Assembly (NCBI RefSeq): GCF_024129355.1
Contig: NZ_JAMXXP010000019.1
Span: forward strand, 1 to 56,382
Direction of reading: 5' to 3'
DNA from: Acinetobacter lwoffii
GTDB lineage: Bacteria > Pseudomonadota > Gammaproteobacteria > Pseudomonadales > Moraxellaceae
DNA: 56,382 nucleotides
Below are positions 19,092 through 28,735 of the stretch, one piece after another. Below the pieces are notes generated by a model, which did no database searches, was not told the DNA's origin, and was given only the letters and a program-made list of their open reading frames with translations. Both the position numbers and the translations under genes were made by a program. The stretch's first letter is position 1. Every line of letters begins with the position of its first letter.

Positions 19092-20114
19092 ATGCAACGA
19101 GTGGCAATCAATGGATTTGGGCGTATTGGACGGAATGTACTGCGCGCATGGTTTGAAAATCCGAAAGATTTTAATTTTGAAATCGTTGCCATTAATGATA
19201 TTGCCGATGTTGAAACCCTGATCCATCTATTTAAATATGACTCGACCCATGGCCGTTTTCCGGGGCAGGTGGATCTCAGCTATGATGCTGAACATATCTA
19301 TATGCATATCAGCTATCAAGATACTGCATTAAAAGTACAGGTTTTGTGTGAGTCGCATCCGGCTAAGTTGCCTTGGCAAAACTTGACGGTAGATGTAGTG
19401 CTTGAATGTACTGGGCTATTCCGTTCTCGTGAAGCCGCGACCCAGCATATTGGCGCAGGGGCGAAACGTGTGATTATTGGCGCGGCACCTTTTGATACGG
19501 TCGATGCCGCAATTGTCTATGGTGTCAATCATCATGAAGTCAAAGCATCGGACCAGATCATTTCCAGTGTTTCTTGTACTACGCAGGCTTTGGTGCCACT
19601 GGTCAAAATTATTGATGATGCATTTGGCATCAGTAGCGCCCTGATGACCGAAATCCATGCTGTTACGGCGGATCAGTCGGTACTGGATCATGCACATCGT
19701 GATTTGCGACGTGCACGTGCCTCGGGCCATAACATCATTCCGACCACTTCGAGCGCACTCGGTGCCTTAAAGCGTGTCATGCCAAAAATGGAAGATCGTA
19801 TTGATGGTTATTCGATTCGGGTGCCAACCATTAATGTGGCCGCGATTGATTTGACCTTTGTCTCCCAGTCGCCGATTACCGATCACAAGTTAAATGAAGT
19901 TCTGATTAAGGCTGCCCGGCAGGATTTTGCCGAAATTATGTCGGTAACGGACGAGCCCTTGGTATCGAGTGATTTTAATCATTCCCCGTATTCACTGATT
20001 GTTGATCTGACCCAGACTCTGGTGGTCGGGCATCAAGCTAAGGTTTTTGCCTGGTACGATAACGAGTGGGGCTATGCCAACCGTCTACTGGATTTATGTG
20101 AATCATTTCATTAA
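19092..20114 (+). CDS. epd: Erythrose-4-phosphate / glyceraldehyde-3-phosphate dehydrogenase family
   Basis: A 340-residue NAD-dependent dehydrogenase. The N-terminal NGFGRIGRNVLRAW is the Rossmann motif, and SVSCTTQ carries the catalytic Cys. The stretches DLRRARASGHNIIP, RVPTINVAAIDL, SSDFNHSPYSLIVDLTQT and WYDNEWGYANR match Epd better than GapA, suggesting erythrose-4-phosphate oxidation for vitamin B6 synthesis. A GAPDH role is possible and sequence alone does not decide. Gln replaces the near-invariant Asn after CTT. The ATG at 19092 has AAAGG 8-9 nt upstream. It is monocistronic, with its own terminator. Confidence 0.75.
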   Translation: MQRVAINGFGRIGRNVLRAWFENPKDFNFEIVAINDIADVETLIHLFKYDSTHGRFPGQVDLSYDAEHIYMHISYQDTALKVQVLCESHPAKLPWQNLTVDVVLECTGLFRSREAATQHIGAGAKRVIIGAAPFDTVDAAIVYGVNHHEVKASDQIISSVSCTTQALVPLVKIIDDAFGISSALMTEIHAVTADQSVLDHAHRDLRRARASGHNIIPTTSSALGALKRVMPKMEDRIDGYSIRVPTINVAAIDLTFVSQSPITDHKLNEVLIKAARQDFAEIMSVTDEPLVSSDFNHSPYSLIVDLTQTLVVGHQAKVFAWYDNEWGYANRLLDLCESFH

Positions 20115-20134
20115 GTTCGGGTTATCTAAACCTC

Positions 20135-20161
20135 AAAAGCACCAAGACACGGTGCTTTTTT
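20135..20161 (+). terminator. Terminator of the Epd-like gene
   Basis: AAAAGCACC (20135-20143) pairs with GGTGCTTTT (20151-20159), then more T residues. Confidence 0.85.
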
Positions 20162-20306
20162 CTTTCCTATAAATATTCTGCAAGCCATGTTTTAAGAGAA
20201 TTTGCCGGTAATTGATCGAAAATCAGGAATTGAGGCTGAATTATTTACGTTATCTGAAGCATTTTTCGTTAAGATAAAGACAATAAAATGAAATAAGAGC
20301 AAGCAC

Positions 20307-20603
20307 ATGATGGTGGTTTGGGGATTTATTATATTGCTGACTTTGGCGGTGATTTTTCTGATCTGGCTGCAGTTTAATCAGAATGATGAACCACGTAGCG
20401 TGGAAGGCGTGCCAGTCGAAGAAAAAATCCTGCATCTGGAAGAAAATTTGAAAAAGACCCTGGAAATTATGCAGGATCTAGCCAAAAAAATGCATTTGCA
20501 GCAGGAAGTGCTGGATCAGACCACAGCCAAACTTCAGCAGGTTGAATTGCAAAATGCCGAACTGGTCAGTTTGCTGACCAAAGTGGTCGATCCACAGAAA
20601 TAA
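20307..20603 (+). CDS. Small membrane-anchored coiled-coil protein
   Basis: A 98-residue protein of unknown family. Residues about 3-23 form one strongly hydrophobic membrane helix (VVWGFIILLTLAVIFLIWLQ). Residues about 37-92 are a charged helix with heptad-like spacing of Leu/Val (EEKILHLEENLKKTLEIMQ onward), very likely a coiled coil. The layout suggests an inner-membrane scaffold with a cytoplasmic coil. It sits between the Epd-like gene and the convergent azlCD pair. The first ATG at 20307 is used; the ribosome site (AAGAGCAAGC) is moderate. Confidence 0.65.
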   Translation: MMVVWGFIILLTLAVIFLIWLQFNQNDEPRSVEGVPVEEKILHLEENLKKTLEIMQDLAKKMHLQQEVLDQTTAKLQQVELQNAELVSLLTKVVDPQK

Positions 20604-20647
20604 TCCAAACCCCTTTAGAAATTATTTAAAGGGATTTTGTTTGAGTA

Positions 20648-20947
20648 TTAGACGATTAAAATTCTTAAAACTGCGGCAGAAACCATACTGATGGCGACGA
20701 TTGGTAATAATCCAAAACGCGTAGCGGCAAATAGCGTTAAAGCCAAGGCGATCAGGTCTGCAGGATGGTCTCGAACAAAATAGGGTGCAATTACTGAAAT
20801 CAGCACGCAGCCAGGGACTACTTCCAGAATTTTTCGCTGACGCTGTGTCAGCGTTTTATTTTTTAATAAGACGTAGCCCAAGATCCGGGTTAAATAGGTG
20901 GTCGCAGCAATCAGAATAATAGCCACCAAGGTATTCATCTGGATCAT
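20648..20947 (-). CDS. azlD: Branched-chain amino acid exporter small subunit AzlD
   Basis: A 99-residue hydrophobic protein of the AzlD family, partner of AzlC in export of branched-chain amino acids or analogues. It has three to four membrane helices; ATTYLTRILGYVLL near the N-terminus and LEVVPGCVLISVIAPYF in the centre are typical. The start is set at the ATG whose ATGA overlaps the azlC stop, indicating translational coupling; an ATG three codons later is possible. A longer frame to 21070 runs into azlC and is not used. Confidence 0.85.
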   Translation of the reverse strand: MIQMNTLVAIILIAATTYLTRILGYVLLKNKTLTQRQRKILEVVPGCVLISVIAPYFVRDHPADLIALALTLFAATRFGLLPIVAISMVSAAVLRILIV

Positions 20948-21693
20948 GTTTGATCCTCTTGAATCAGGAAAAATGCCGAAGCGATTCCAGACAAGGCGCC
21001 AACCGGCACATACCAGCCCGCAGGTAAATATAAATAAGCCAAAGCCGCACAGACTAAACTGACCAGCCATGGCCGGGCAGCCTCAAAACCTTTCCACATA
21101 CTTCTCAGTAACACCAGAAATACAGCAGGAAAGGCCATATCAAAACCAAAACGGTTGATGTCACCTAATACAGGTCCAAGTATGGCGCCGAGTGTGGTAA
21201 ATCCGACCCACATCAAGTACAGGCAAAAACACAGGCCGGCATAATAAGGCATGCTAAACGCAGCACGATAACCCAAGTGCGCTTGTTTCCTTTGTGCATC
21301 AGCTAGACCGAGCGCCCAGCTCTCATCAACCATAAAAAACAGCGCCGGAAAAACTTTACGATTCGGGAGATGCTTTAAATACGGAACCAAACTGGCGCCC
21401 ATCAACAGATGCCGGCTATTCACCAGAAAGGTAATGAACATCAGCATGAGTAAATTTGGTGGACTGCTCCAGACCTCCAGAATGGCAAATTCAGAACCAC
21501 CGGCAAAGTTCAGGCCTGTCAGTAAAGGCACTTCGAGCAAGCTGAAATTCTTCTGTACCGCCGTCGCACCCAGCACCAGCGCAAAGGGGATAATCCCTAA
21601 AAGCATGGGAATAGAATCTTTCATGCCACGTTGAAATTCGCTGAAATCGGTAGGGATAACTACCGCTGCGGTGCTTTGTCTAAACAAAAGCAT
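20944..21693 (-). CDS. azlC: Branched-chain amino acid exporter large subunit AzlC
   Basis: A 249-residue integral membrane protein of the AzlC/YgaZ family. Signatures: the N-terminal GMKDSIPMLLGIIPFALVLG, NFAGGSEFAILEVW, the NSRHLLMGASL loop and FFMVDESWALGLADAQ. With AzlD it exports branched-chain amino acids (YgaZH in E. coli also exports methionine). It is divergent from an Lrp-family regulator 147 bp away, the usual arrangement for AzlB-type control. A second, separate azlCD pair is at 47.2-48.3 kb. Confidence 0.88.
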   Translation of the reverse strand: MLLFRQSTAAVVIPTDFSEFQRGMKDSIPMLLGIIPFALVLGATAVQKNFSLLEVPLLTGLNFAGGSEFAILEVWSSPPNLLMLMFITFLVNSRHLLMGASLVPYLKHLPNRKVFPALFFMVDESWALGLADAQRKQAHLGYRAAFSMPYYAGLCFCLYLMWVGFTTLGAILGPVLGDINRFGFDMAFPAVFLVLLRSMWKGFEAARPWLVSLVCAALAYLYLPAGWYVPVGALSGIASAFFLIQEDQT

Positions 21694-21840
21694 GGAAATG
21701 ACCTAGGTACTGCAAAACTAGACCATATTTTATTGCGATATTCAGGCTATTTGCTGTTGTAATGCAAGTAACTTAGCTTTGATTTGAAATTAAATTGCGC
21801 TAAATTAAATTTAAGGGGTTTTAAATGCCAAGGCATAGAC

Positions 21841-22296
21841 ATGGATCAAATAGATAAACGCATTTTGCACGAGCTGCAAAAGAATGGAAAACTGCAAAAT
21901 AATGAACTGGCTCAATTAATTGGCTTGTCACCGTCACCCTGTTTAAGACGGGTGAAACAGCTGGAAGATGATGGTGTGATTGAGCAATATGTCGCGCTGC
22001 TGAATCCGCAAAAGGTCAATTTGGCGATGAGTGTGTTTGCACGTGTCTGGCTCAAGTCTCAAGAGGCTGCCGTGGTCGATCAATTTGTCGAAGCGATCAA
22101 GGAAATGCCAGAGGTGGTCGAATGCCAGTTAATGGCAGGCGATTGTGATTTCTTTTTAAGAATTGTGGTGGCTGATCTGGATGCCTATCGTAAATTTCAG
22201 ATTCATCATTTAACCCAAATTCCCTGCATTCAAAGCGTAAAAACTGAAATTCCATTGCAAACGGTTAAAAGCACGACTGCATTGCCTTTGGTTTAA
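21841..22296 (+). CDS. Lrp/AsnC family transcriptional regulator
   Basis: A 151-residue feast/famine regulator. Residues 1-60 form the winged HTH (MDQIDKRILHELQKNGKLQN, then LAQLIGLSPSPCLRRVKQLE), and the remainder is the RAM ligand domain (MPEVVECQLMAGDCDFFLRI). It binds amino acids and acts as dimers or octamers. Its divergent position to azlCD makes control of that exporter likely, as for AzlB/BkdR, by inference. The start is the ATG at 21841 with AAGG upstream; the TTG 57 bp earlier would add an atypical N-terminus. Confidence 0.9.
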   Translation: MDQIDKRILHELQKNGKLQNNELAQLIGLSPSPCLRRVKQLEDDGVIEQYVALLNPQKVNLAMSVFARVWLKSQEAAVVDQFVEAIKEMPEVVECQLMAGDCDFFLRIVVADLDAYRKFQIHHLTQIPCIQSVKTEIPLQTVKSTTALPLV

Positions 22297-22363
22297 TACC
22301 GGATTTTTTCATGCTATTTGTTTTGAATGTGCATTAAAACGCTGATAGTTGACACTATTGTTG

Positions 22364-22393
22364 TTGATTTCATCAGGTAGCGAAAATTATAAA
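22364..22393 (+). promoter_or_regulatory. Putative promoter of hisZ leader
   Basis: TTGATT (22364-22369), an 18-nt spacer and TATAAA (22388-22393). It predicts transcription from about 22400 and places the following terminator-like hairpin inside the hisZ leader. Confidence 0.45.
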
Positions 22394-22435
22394 ATTTGCG
22401 ATGCACAGCCAAAACTATCGTGCTAGACTAGGAGA

Positions 22436-22460
22436 AATCGGGTGTGCTCCCGATTTTTTT
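22436..22460 (+). terminator. Terminator-like hairpin in the hisZ leader
   Basis: AATCGGG (22436-22442) pairs with CCCGATT (22449-22455) around TGTGCT and runs into seven T residues. It lies 140 bp after the lrp stop and 42 bp before hisZ, downstream of a plausible promoter, so it may attenuate hisZ-purA or end a short leader RNA. Confidence 0.65.
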
Positions 22461-22502
22461 ATGCGGATTCGTTCCGCGCTGACAAGAATTTAGGTTTACA
22501 AC

Positions 22503-23669
22503 ATGCCCATTTCAGAGACATGGTTATTACCTGATGGTGTAGCTGATGTATTACCAGAACAAGCGCAAGTTATTGAAAGTCTGCGCCGTAAATCACTGGA
22601 TTTCCTTGCATCTCGAGGTTATCAGCTGGTGTACACGCCATTCATTGAATACATCGAATCTCTATCTTCTCTCTCAGAATCGAATCAAGATTTAGACTTA
22701 GCCACTTTTAAAGTAATCGATCAGCTTTCTGGTCGTTTGCTTGGTGTGCGTGCCGATATGACACCACAAGTGGCTCGTATTGATGCGCATGTACATCCAG
22801 TGGAAGGTGTGGCACGTTACTGCTATGCAGGAACCGTTCTGCATACCAAGCCTCGCGGCTTTAACACCTCACGTGCACCACTACAGTTGGGTGCAGAGCT
22901 CTTTGGTTCAGATAGCATCGATGCCGATGTGGAAATGGTCGACTTGATGATCAGTCTGATTCAGGAGACAGGTCTGGCAGATGGTATCCATCTGGACTTA
23001 GGTCATGTCGGTTTATTCCGCAGTCTAGTGGCTCAAGCAGGCTTGAACAAAGTCGCTGAACAGCAATTATCTGATTTATACCAACGCAAGGCTTTGCCAG
23101 AATTAGAAGAATTCACGGCAGACCTGAAATTTGGTCAGGATTTCTATGCACTTGGACGCTATGCCAGCGACCTGGATGCATTGCAAGCGCATTTAAGTGC
23201 TGAAGTGTTGGCGAATCCAGCATTCACGCAAGCTTTTAATGTCTTGCAAACCACCAAAGATGAAGTTCAAACCCGTTGGCCAAACTTGAGTATTGGGATT
23301 GATGTGGTTGAATTACGTTCATACCATTATCATACTGGCCTAATGTATGCAGTCTATGCACCGAACCGTGCAGCTGCACTGGCACAAGGTGGCCGTTATG
23401 ATGGCATTGGTGAACATTTTGGCCGTGCCCGTCCGGCAACCGGTTTCTCTTGTGACTTATATGCTTTAAGCGCAGGTCAGTTTGATGCGGTACAGGTCGT
23501 GGTTGCACCTAAAGGCACTGATGCAGAACTTCTGAATGCGATTCAGAACATTCGTGCACAAGGCTTAAGTGTAATTCAGTTACTGGGTAATGATGATTTA
23601 AACTCGATTCCATATGCAACGCACCAGCTGGTGAATGCGAATGGTGAGTGGACAGTCAAAACGATTTAA
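22503..23669 (+). CDS. hisZ: ATP phosphoribosyltransferase regulatory subunit HisZ
   Basis: A 388-residue HisRS-like protein that lacks synthetase activity. It forms the hetero-octamer with the short HisG enzyme in the first step of histidine synthesis and confers histidine feedback control. The N-terminus LPDGVADVLPEQAQVIESLR and the HisRS-like DMTPQVARIDAH motif are visible, and GRYDGIGEHFGRARPATGFS is the degenerate motif-3 region. hisG is not in the window. A short gap of 70 bp to purA suggests co-transcription, linking histidine and purine metabolism, which share PRPP and AICAR. Confidence 0.93.
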   Translation: MPISETWLLPDGVADVLPEQAQVIESLRRKSLDFLASRGYQLVYTPFIEYIESLSSLSESNQDLDLATFKVIDQLSGRLLGVRADMTPQVARIDAHVHPVEGVARYCYAGTVLHTKPRGFNTSRAPLQLGAELFGSDSIDADVEMVDLMISLIQETGLADGIHLDLGHVGLFRSLVAQAGLNKVAEQQLSDLYQRKALPELEEFTADLKFGQDFYALGRYASDLDALQAHLSAEVLANPAFTQAFNVLQTTKDEVQTRWPNLSIGIDVVELRSYHYHTGLMYAVYAPNRAAALAQGGRYDGIGEHFGRARPATGFSCDLYALSAGQFDAVQVVVAPKGTDAELLNAIQNIRAQGLSVIQLLGNDDLNSIPYATHQLVNANGEWTVKTI

Positions 23670-23724
23670 CTGCTTGGCTCAGTGTTCATGTCGCTGAGCG
23701 GGGCTTTCAACTTTAACAGCATGA

Positions 23725-25059
<1,335 letters not shown>

Positions 25060-25086
25060 TCTTCATTTGATTAAAGCTTGAATGAT

Positions 25087-25114
25087 AAAAACCCATCTCC
25101 GGATGGGTTTTTTT
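25087..25114 (+). terminator. Terminator of purA
   Basis: A perfect stem of about 11 bp centred on ACCCATC/GATGGGT with loop TCCG and flanking A and T tracts. Confidence 0.87.
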
Positions 25115-25207
25115 ATATCCTGAATTTATGCAGCTATTTCAAGACTAAAGTTGCATCGGTAATACTACGTGATGTGCTTTAACATAGCGGTATATAAAGA
25201 AAGAAAA

Positions 25208-25528
25208 ATGAGCAGCAGGATGCAAAAAAATATATCGGCGACCATGTTTTATTCATTGTTATTCGCGATGGGTGGGGCGCCAACAATTGCCATGATGATT
25301 ATTCGCGCGCAAACCCAAAATCCCGAGGTGATTTATGCGGCACTGATTGGTCTGAGTGTCATTATTGCCTGTGTTTTAGTGCCTATTATTTTATTGCAAA
25401 ATGCTTTTTTATTTTTTAAACGTAAAGATGAAATACTTGAACAGAAAATCAAACCACTGAGTCAGGTTTACTTGGGCTTAAATATCATCTGTCTGATTTA
25501 TTGGTTAGCGATACAGTATTTGGCTTAA
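25208..25528 (+). CDS. Uncharacterised two- or three-helix membrane protein
   Basis: A 106-residue protein. Three hydrophobic stretches are visible: SATMFYSLLFAMGGAPTIAM, a central run from VIYAALIGLSVII to VLVPIILLQNAFLFF, and LGLNIICLIYWLAIQYL at the C-terminus, with a short charged loop FKRKDEILEQK. I do not recognise the family. The ATG at 25208 (MSSRMQKN) is preferred over a GTG 39 bp upstream that would add a stretch with no family feature; the ribosome site is weak (AAAGAAAGAAA). It lies alone between purA and the M48 peptidase. Confidence 0.6.
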   Translation: MSSRMQKNISATMFYSLLFAMGGAPTIAMMIIRAQTQNPEVIYAALIGLSVIIACVLVPIILLQNAFLFFKRKDEILEQKIKPLSQVYLGLNIICLIYWLAIQYLA

Positions 25529-25640
25529 AAATTACATAATTTATAAGAAGATGAATGAATTAAGCGTTTAGCTACTGCGCGCTTTCACTTATAATTTTTA
25601 CAATGTAAATTGCCCTTGAGCCAAGGCGGAGTAAATTATA

Positions 25641-26411
25641 ATGAAGAATAAACTTTTATTGAGTATGGCAGCTGCTACAGTCGTCACATTATCAGGTTGT
25701 ACCACCATTGCCGATATGGCAGGGGCAGATACTGCGACCTTAAATGCATCTGCGAGCCAAAGCTATAATGCCATGGTCAATGATGCGCGCAATAAAGGTC
25801 AACTGGATACCAGTTCAGCCACCTATAAACGGATTAATAATGTATTTAACCGTTTGAAGCCAATTGCTAACCAGATGAATCAAACTGGTACAGCATTCCA
25901 GTGGCAATTGGCTGTGCTCAAATCTGATCAGGTCAACGCCTTTGTTGCACCAGGTGGTAAGGTTGTATTCTATACTGGTATCGTGACGAAGCTGAATCTG
26001 ACCGATGCTGAAATTGCAGCGATTATGGGGCATGAAATGGTGCATGCCTTAGAAGAGCATTCTAAGCAGAAAATCGGTGCTCAAGCCCTGACTGATCTGG
26101 CCTTGGGTATTGGCTTAAATGCAGCAGGTGTAGGTCAAGGTGGCGCTGCAGCAGCACAATTAGGTAGTCAGATCGGTATTGGCTTGCCATACTCGCGTAA
26201 TCTGGAAAGCCGTGCTGACCAAGGTGGTTTAATGCTGATGGCGCGTGCTGGCTATAACCCGAATGCAGCCATTACCCTGTGGGAAAAAATGAGTAAGCAA
26301 AGCAGCAGCGGTGTGGCGTTCTTATCGACCCACCCATCAAGCAGCCAACGTATTGCCGCAATGCGTCAAAATCTGCCAGCCGCTATGCAGATTTATAACC
26401 AGAACAGATAA
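25641..26411 (+). CDS. M48 family metallopeptidase lipoprotein
   Basis: A 256-residue zinc peptidase of the LoiP/YcaL-BepA group. The signal peptide ends in lipobox LSGC (Cys20), placing it in the periplasm attached to a membrane. The zinc motif is HEMVH (His131, Glu132, His135) in GHEMVHALEEHS; the third ligand is the Glu of LESRADQGGLMLM. The C-terminal FLSTHPSSSQRIAAM is characteristic. Such enzymes degrade misassembled outer-membrane proteins. Single gene with its own terminator. Confidence 0.92.
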   Translation: MKNKLLLSMAAATVVTLSGCTTIADMAGADTATLNASASQSYNAMVNDARNKGQLDTSSATYKRINNVFNRLKPIANQMNQTGTAFQWQLAVLKSDQVNAFVAPGGKVVFYTGIVTKLNLTDAEIAAIMGHEMVHALEEHSKQKIGAQALTDLALGIGLNAAGVGQGGAAAAQLGSQIGIGLPYSRNLESRADQGGLMLMARAGYNPNAAITLWEKMSKQSSSGVAFLSTHPSSSQRIAAMRQNLPAAMQIYNQNR

Positions 26412-26452
26412 TTTGATGATCCTCCTTTAAAAGGAGAGCTAGATCGGATTAT

Positions 26453-26481
26453 AAAGGCAGGGCAATGGCTCTGCTTTTTTT
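26453..26481 (+). terminator. Terminator of M48 peptidase gene
   Basis: AAAGGCAGGGC pairs with GCTCTGCTTT (two G-T pairs) around AATG and is followed by T residues. Confidence 0.78.
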
Positions 26482-26530
26482 ATGACTAATTGGGTAGTTA
26501 ATATTCTACGGGCTATTTTCAGGCAATAAA

Positions 26531-26558
26531 AAAGGCAAAGTCAGACTTTGCCTTTTTT
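26531..26558. terminator. Bidirectional terminator at slyD 3' end
   Basis: AAAGGCAAAG (26531-26540) pairs with CTTTGCCTTT (26546-26555) around a 5-nt loop, with A and T tracts outside. Confidence 0.87.
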
Positions 26559-26577
26559 CACTCAAGATCAGAAGATC

Positions 26578-27060
26578 TTAGTGTTGGTGACCGCCTACAC
26601 CGTGTACGTGACCGTGATCTAATTCTTCTTGAGAAGCTTCACGAACAGATACGATTTCAACTTCGAAAGTCAGGTCTTGACCAGCAAGTGGGAAGTTAGC
26701 ATCAACAACAACATTGTCGCCTTCAACTGCTTTAACAGTTACGATTTGCACGCCGTCATCAGTTTGAGCTTGGAACTGCATGCCTGCCTGAATGTTGTCT
26801 ACGCCTTGGAACATTTGCGCAGGAACTTCTTGAACTAGGTCAGGGTTGTATTCGCCATAACCTTCAGCAGCAGGAACGTTTACAGTGAATTTTTCACCTA
26901 CAGTTTTGCCTTCTAACGCATTTTCTAAACCTGGGATGATGTTACCTGCACCGTGCAAATAGGCAAGTGGTTCACCTTGAGATTGGTCGAGAGTTTCACC
27001 CTCTGCGTTAGTCAATGTGTAGTGGAAAGAAACCACGAGGTTATTTGCAATAGCAGTCAT
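26578..27060 (-). CDS. slyD: FKBP-type peptidyl-prolyl isomerase SlyD
   Basis: A 160-residue cytosolic prolyl isomerase and chaperone. The FKBP part shows VSFHYTLTNAEGETLDQS and YLHGAGNIIPGLENALEG; the inserted insert-in-flap domain (PAAEGYGEYNPDLVQEVP) gives the chaperone activity. The C-terminus is histidine-rich (HGHVHGVGGHQH), a nickel-binding tail in E. coli SlyD, though much shorter here. The start is the ATG giving MTAIANN; an upstream in-frame start adding six residues is less likely. Confidence 0.92.
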   Translation of the reverse strand: MTAIANNLVVSFHYTLTNAEGETLDQSQGEPLAYLHGAGNIIPGLENALEGKTVGEKFTVNVPAAEGYGEYNPDLVQEVPAQMFQGVDNIQAGMQFQAQTDDGVQIVTVKAVEGDNVVVDANFPLAGQDLTFEVEIVSVREASQEELDHGHVHGVGGHQH

Positions 27061-27196
27061 GTTAATTGATCCATTCAATTTTTTAAGGGTACATCATAAA
27101 GTGAAATTGCATTTTTGTAGACTAAAATTAGCAAAAAAACGCAATTTGACAATTTTGTTGACGATTTTTTCATTGATTGGGCCAAATTCTGGAATT

Positions 27197-28483
27197 TCAA
27201 TGCAATTTCAGCTTTGGAGAAATTTTTCGTGTAACAAAATCTTTTGCGGTGAGAATGCCAGCATGCGCATAACCATGAATGGTCGCCTGATGAATTCGAT
27301 ATAAAGAAACATACATCGATTTGGCAACAAAGCCTTGCACATTGACCTGACCGAGCAACTCGCCGACGGCTTTATTCTGGCTTAAGGAAATCAGTGAACC
27401 TTTGTCAGAAAATTTAAACATCGGTAAATAACTTTCTTCATTAACACGTGCTTTCAAGGCATTGGCCAGGAAATTGGCCTGTTGGCTAGCCACTTGTGCG
27501 CGTGGACCCAAGACCGGTTCATCTGCAGCAGGCTGGCAGTGAGCACAATCACCAAAAGCAAAAATGTCTGGATCAGATTTGGTTTGCAGGGTGGAGTAGA
27601 CTTTCAACCGGTGAATATTGTCTTTTTCCATATCTTGCAGTTGTGCCAAGACTTCAGGTGCTTTGATGCCTGCAGCCCAGACTTTAATCTCGGCATCCAG
27701 ACTTGAGCCATCTGCAAAATAAATCTTGTCTTCATCAACCTTGGCCACGCGGTGACTGGTCAAAACCTCAATGCCAAATTTTTCCAGCTGTTGCATGGTA
27801 TGTTCGGCGACTTTCGGCGAGAGTGCAGTCAGAATACGATCCGCCGCTTCAATCAGGGTAATTTTGACTTTATTTGGGTCGACCTTGTTTAAGCCATATT
27901 TAAAGAAATTGTGTTTGGCTTCCACCAGTTCAGCTGCCAGTTCTACTCCGGTTGCACCGGCGCCAATAATCGCGATATTCAGTTCACGGCTCGAAGCTTC
28001 ATGTTGAGCATTCAAGTAGAGATGCAACAGATCCTGCTGAAAGATATCAGCTTGTGGACGGCTGTCGAGAAAATGACAGAACTGTTTGACGCCTTCGGTA
28101 TTAAAGTCATTTGAGGTAGAACCCAAGGCCAGTACCAGGGTGTCATAGTCGATGCGCTGGTTCTTCTTGGCTTGGGCTTTTTTGGAGAAATATTCTGTTT
28201 CTACCACAATCTGTTTCGCTTCACGATCCAGACCGGTAAATGTCCCCAAGACAAATTCATAATGATGTGCGGCTGAATGGGCAAAATAATTGGTTTCTTC
28301 TTCATGTGGATTTAAGGTGCCTGCGGCAACTTCATGCAGCAGCGGTTTCCAGATGTGCGTCAGTTTTTGATCGACCAAAATAATCTGGGCTTTACCGCTT
28401 TTACCCAAGCTCTCACCCAGCTGAGTCGCCAGCTCCAGACCACCGGCACCACCACCCACAATCACGATTTTATGTGCTGTCAT
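27197..28483 (-). CDS. ndh: Type II NADH dehydrogenase-like FAD oxidoreductase
   Basis: A 428-residue flavoprotein of the NDH-2 family, which passes electrons from NADH to quinone at the inner membrane without pumping protons. The FAD fold is at VIVGGGAGGLELATQL, and the NADH fold at IAIIGAGATGVELAAEL near residue 170. VWAAGIKAPEVL and IFAFGDCAHCQPA are the third FAD contact region. No membrane helix is visible; NDH-2 enzymes bind peripherally through a C-terminal amphipathic part. Single gene. Confidence 0.88.
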   Translation of the reverse strand: MTAHKIVIVGGGAGGLELATQLGESLGKSGKAQIILVDQKLTHIWKPLLHEVAAGTLNPHEEETNYFAHSAAHHYEFVLGTFTGLDREAKQIVVETEYFSKKAQAKKNQRIDYDTLVLALGSTSNDFNTEGVKQFCHFLDSRPQADIFQQDLLHLYLNAQHEASSRELNIAIIGAGATGVELAAELVEAKHNFFKYGLNKVDPNKVKITLIEAADRILTALSPKVAEHTMQQLEKFGIEVLTSHRVAKVDEDKIYFADGSSLDAEIKVWAAGIKAPEVLAQLQDMEKDNIHRLKVYSTLQTKSDPDIFAFGDCAHCQPAADEPVLGPRAQVASQQANFLANALKARVNEESYLPMFKFSDKGSLISLSQNKAVGELLGQVNVQGFVAKSMYVSLYRIHQATIHGYAHAGILTAKDFVTRKISPKLKLH

Positions 28484-28674
28484 ATATGATTAACCTGTTT
28501 ATTTTTTTAATAAAAATAAGAGAAATAGAGAGAAAATATACTATGGCATGCGCTAAAACGCGTCTTGATTAAAATTGTTATACAAATTACAAAACGTAGC
28601 AATTCTGTGAGAGCAGGTAAGTGTTGCTGCTTTAAGCAAGCAATGGGAGAGCGAGATTAATAGGAGGGAAATCT

Positions 28675-28704
28675 GCTAGAAGATCAGCGCAAAGATCTTC
28701 TAGC
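28675..28704 (-). terminator. Hairpin at 3' end of D,D-carboxypeptidase gene
   Basis: GCTAGAAGATC (28675-28685) pairs perfectly with GATCTTCTAGC (28694-28704). In the minus direction it is followed by CAGATTTCC, so the T tract is short. Confidence 0.6.
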
Positions 28705-28735
28705 TTAAAGAAAAGTGACTTGAGATGTAGCGCTA

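Noticed and set aside
22401..22493. Possible leader peptide upstream of hisZ
   Set aside because: The frame lacks a ribosome site and contains only one His codon, so it does not look like a histidine attenuator peptide.
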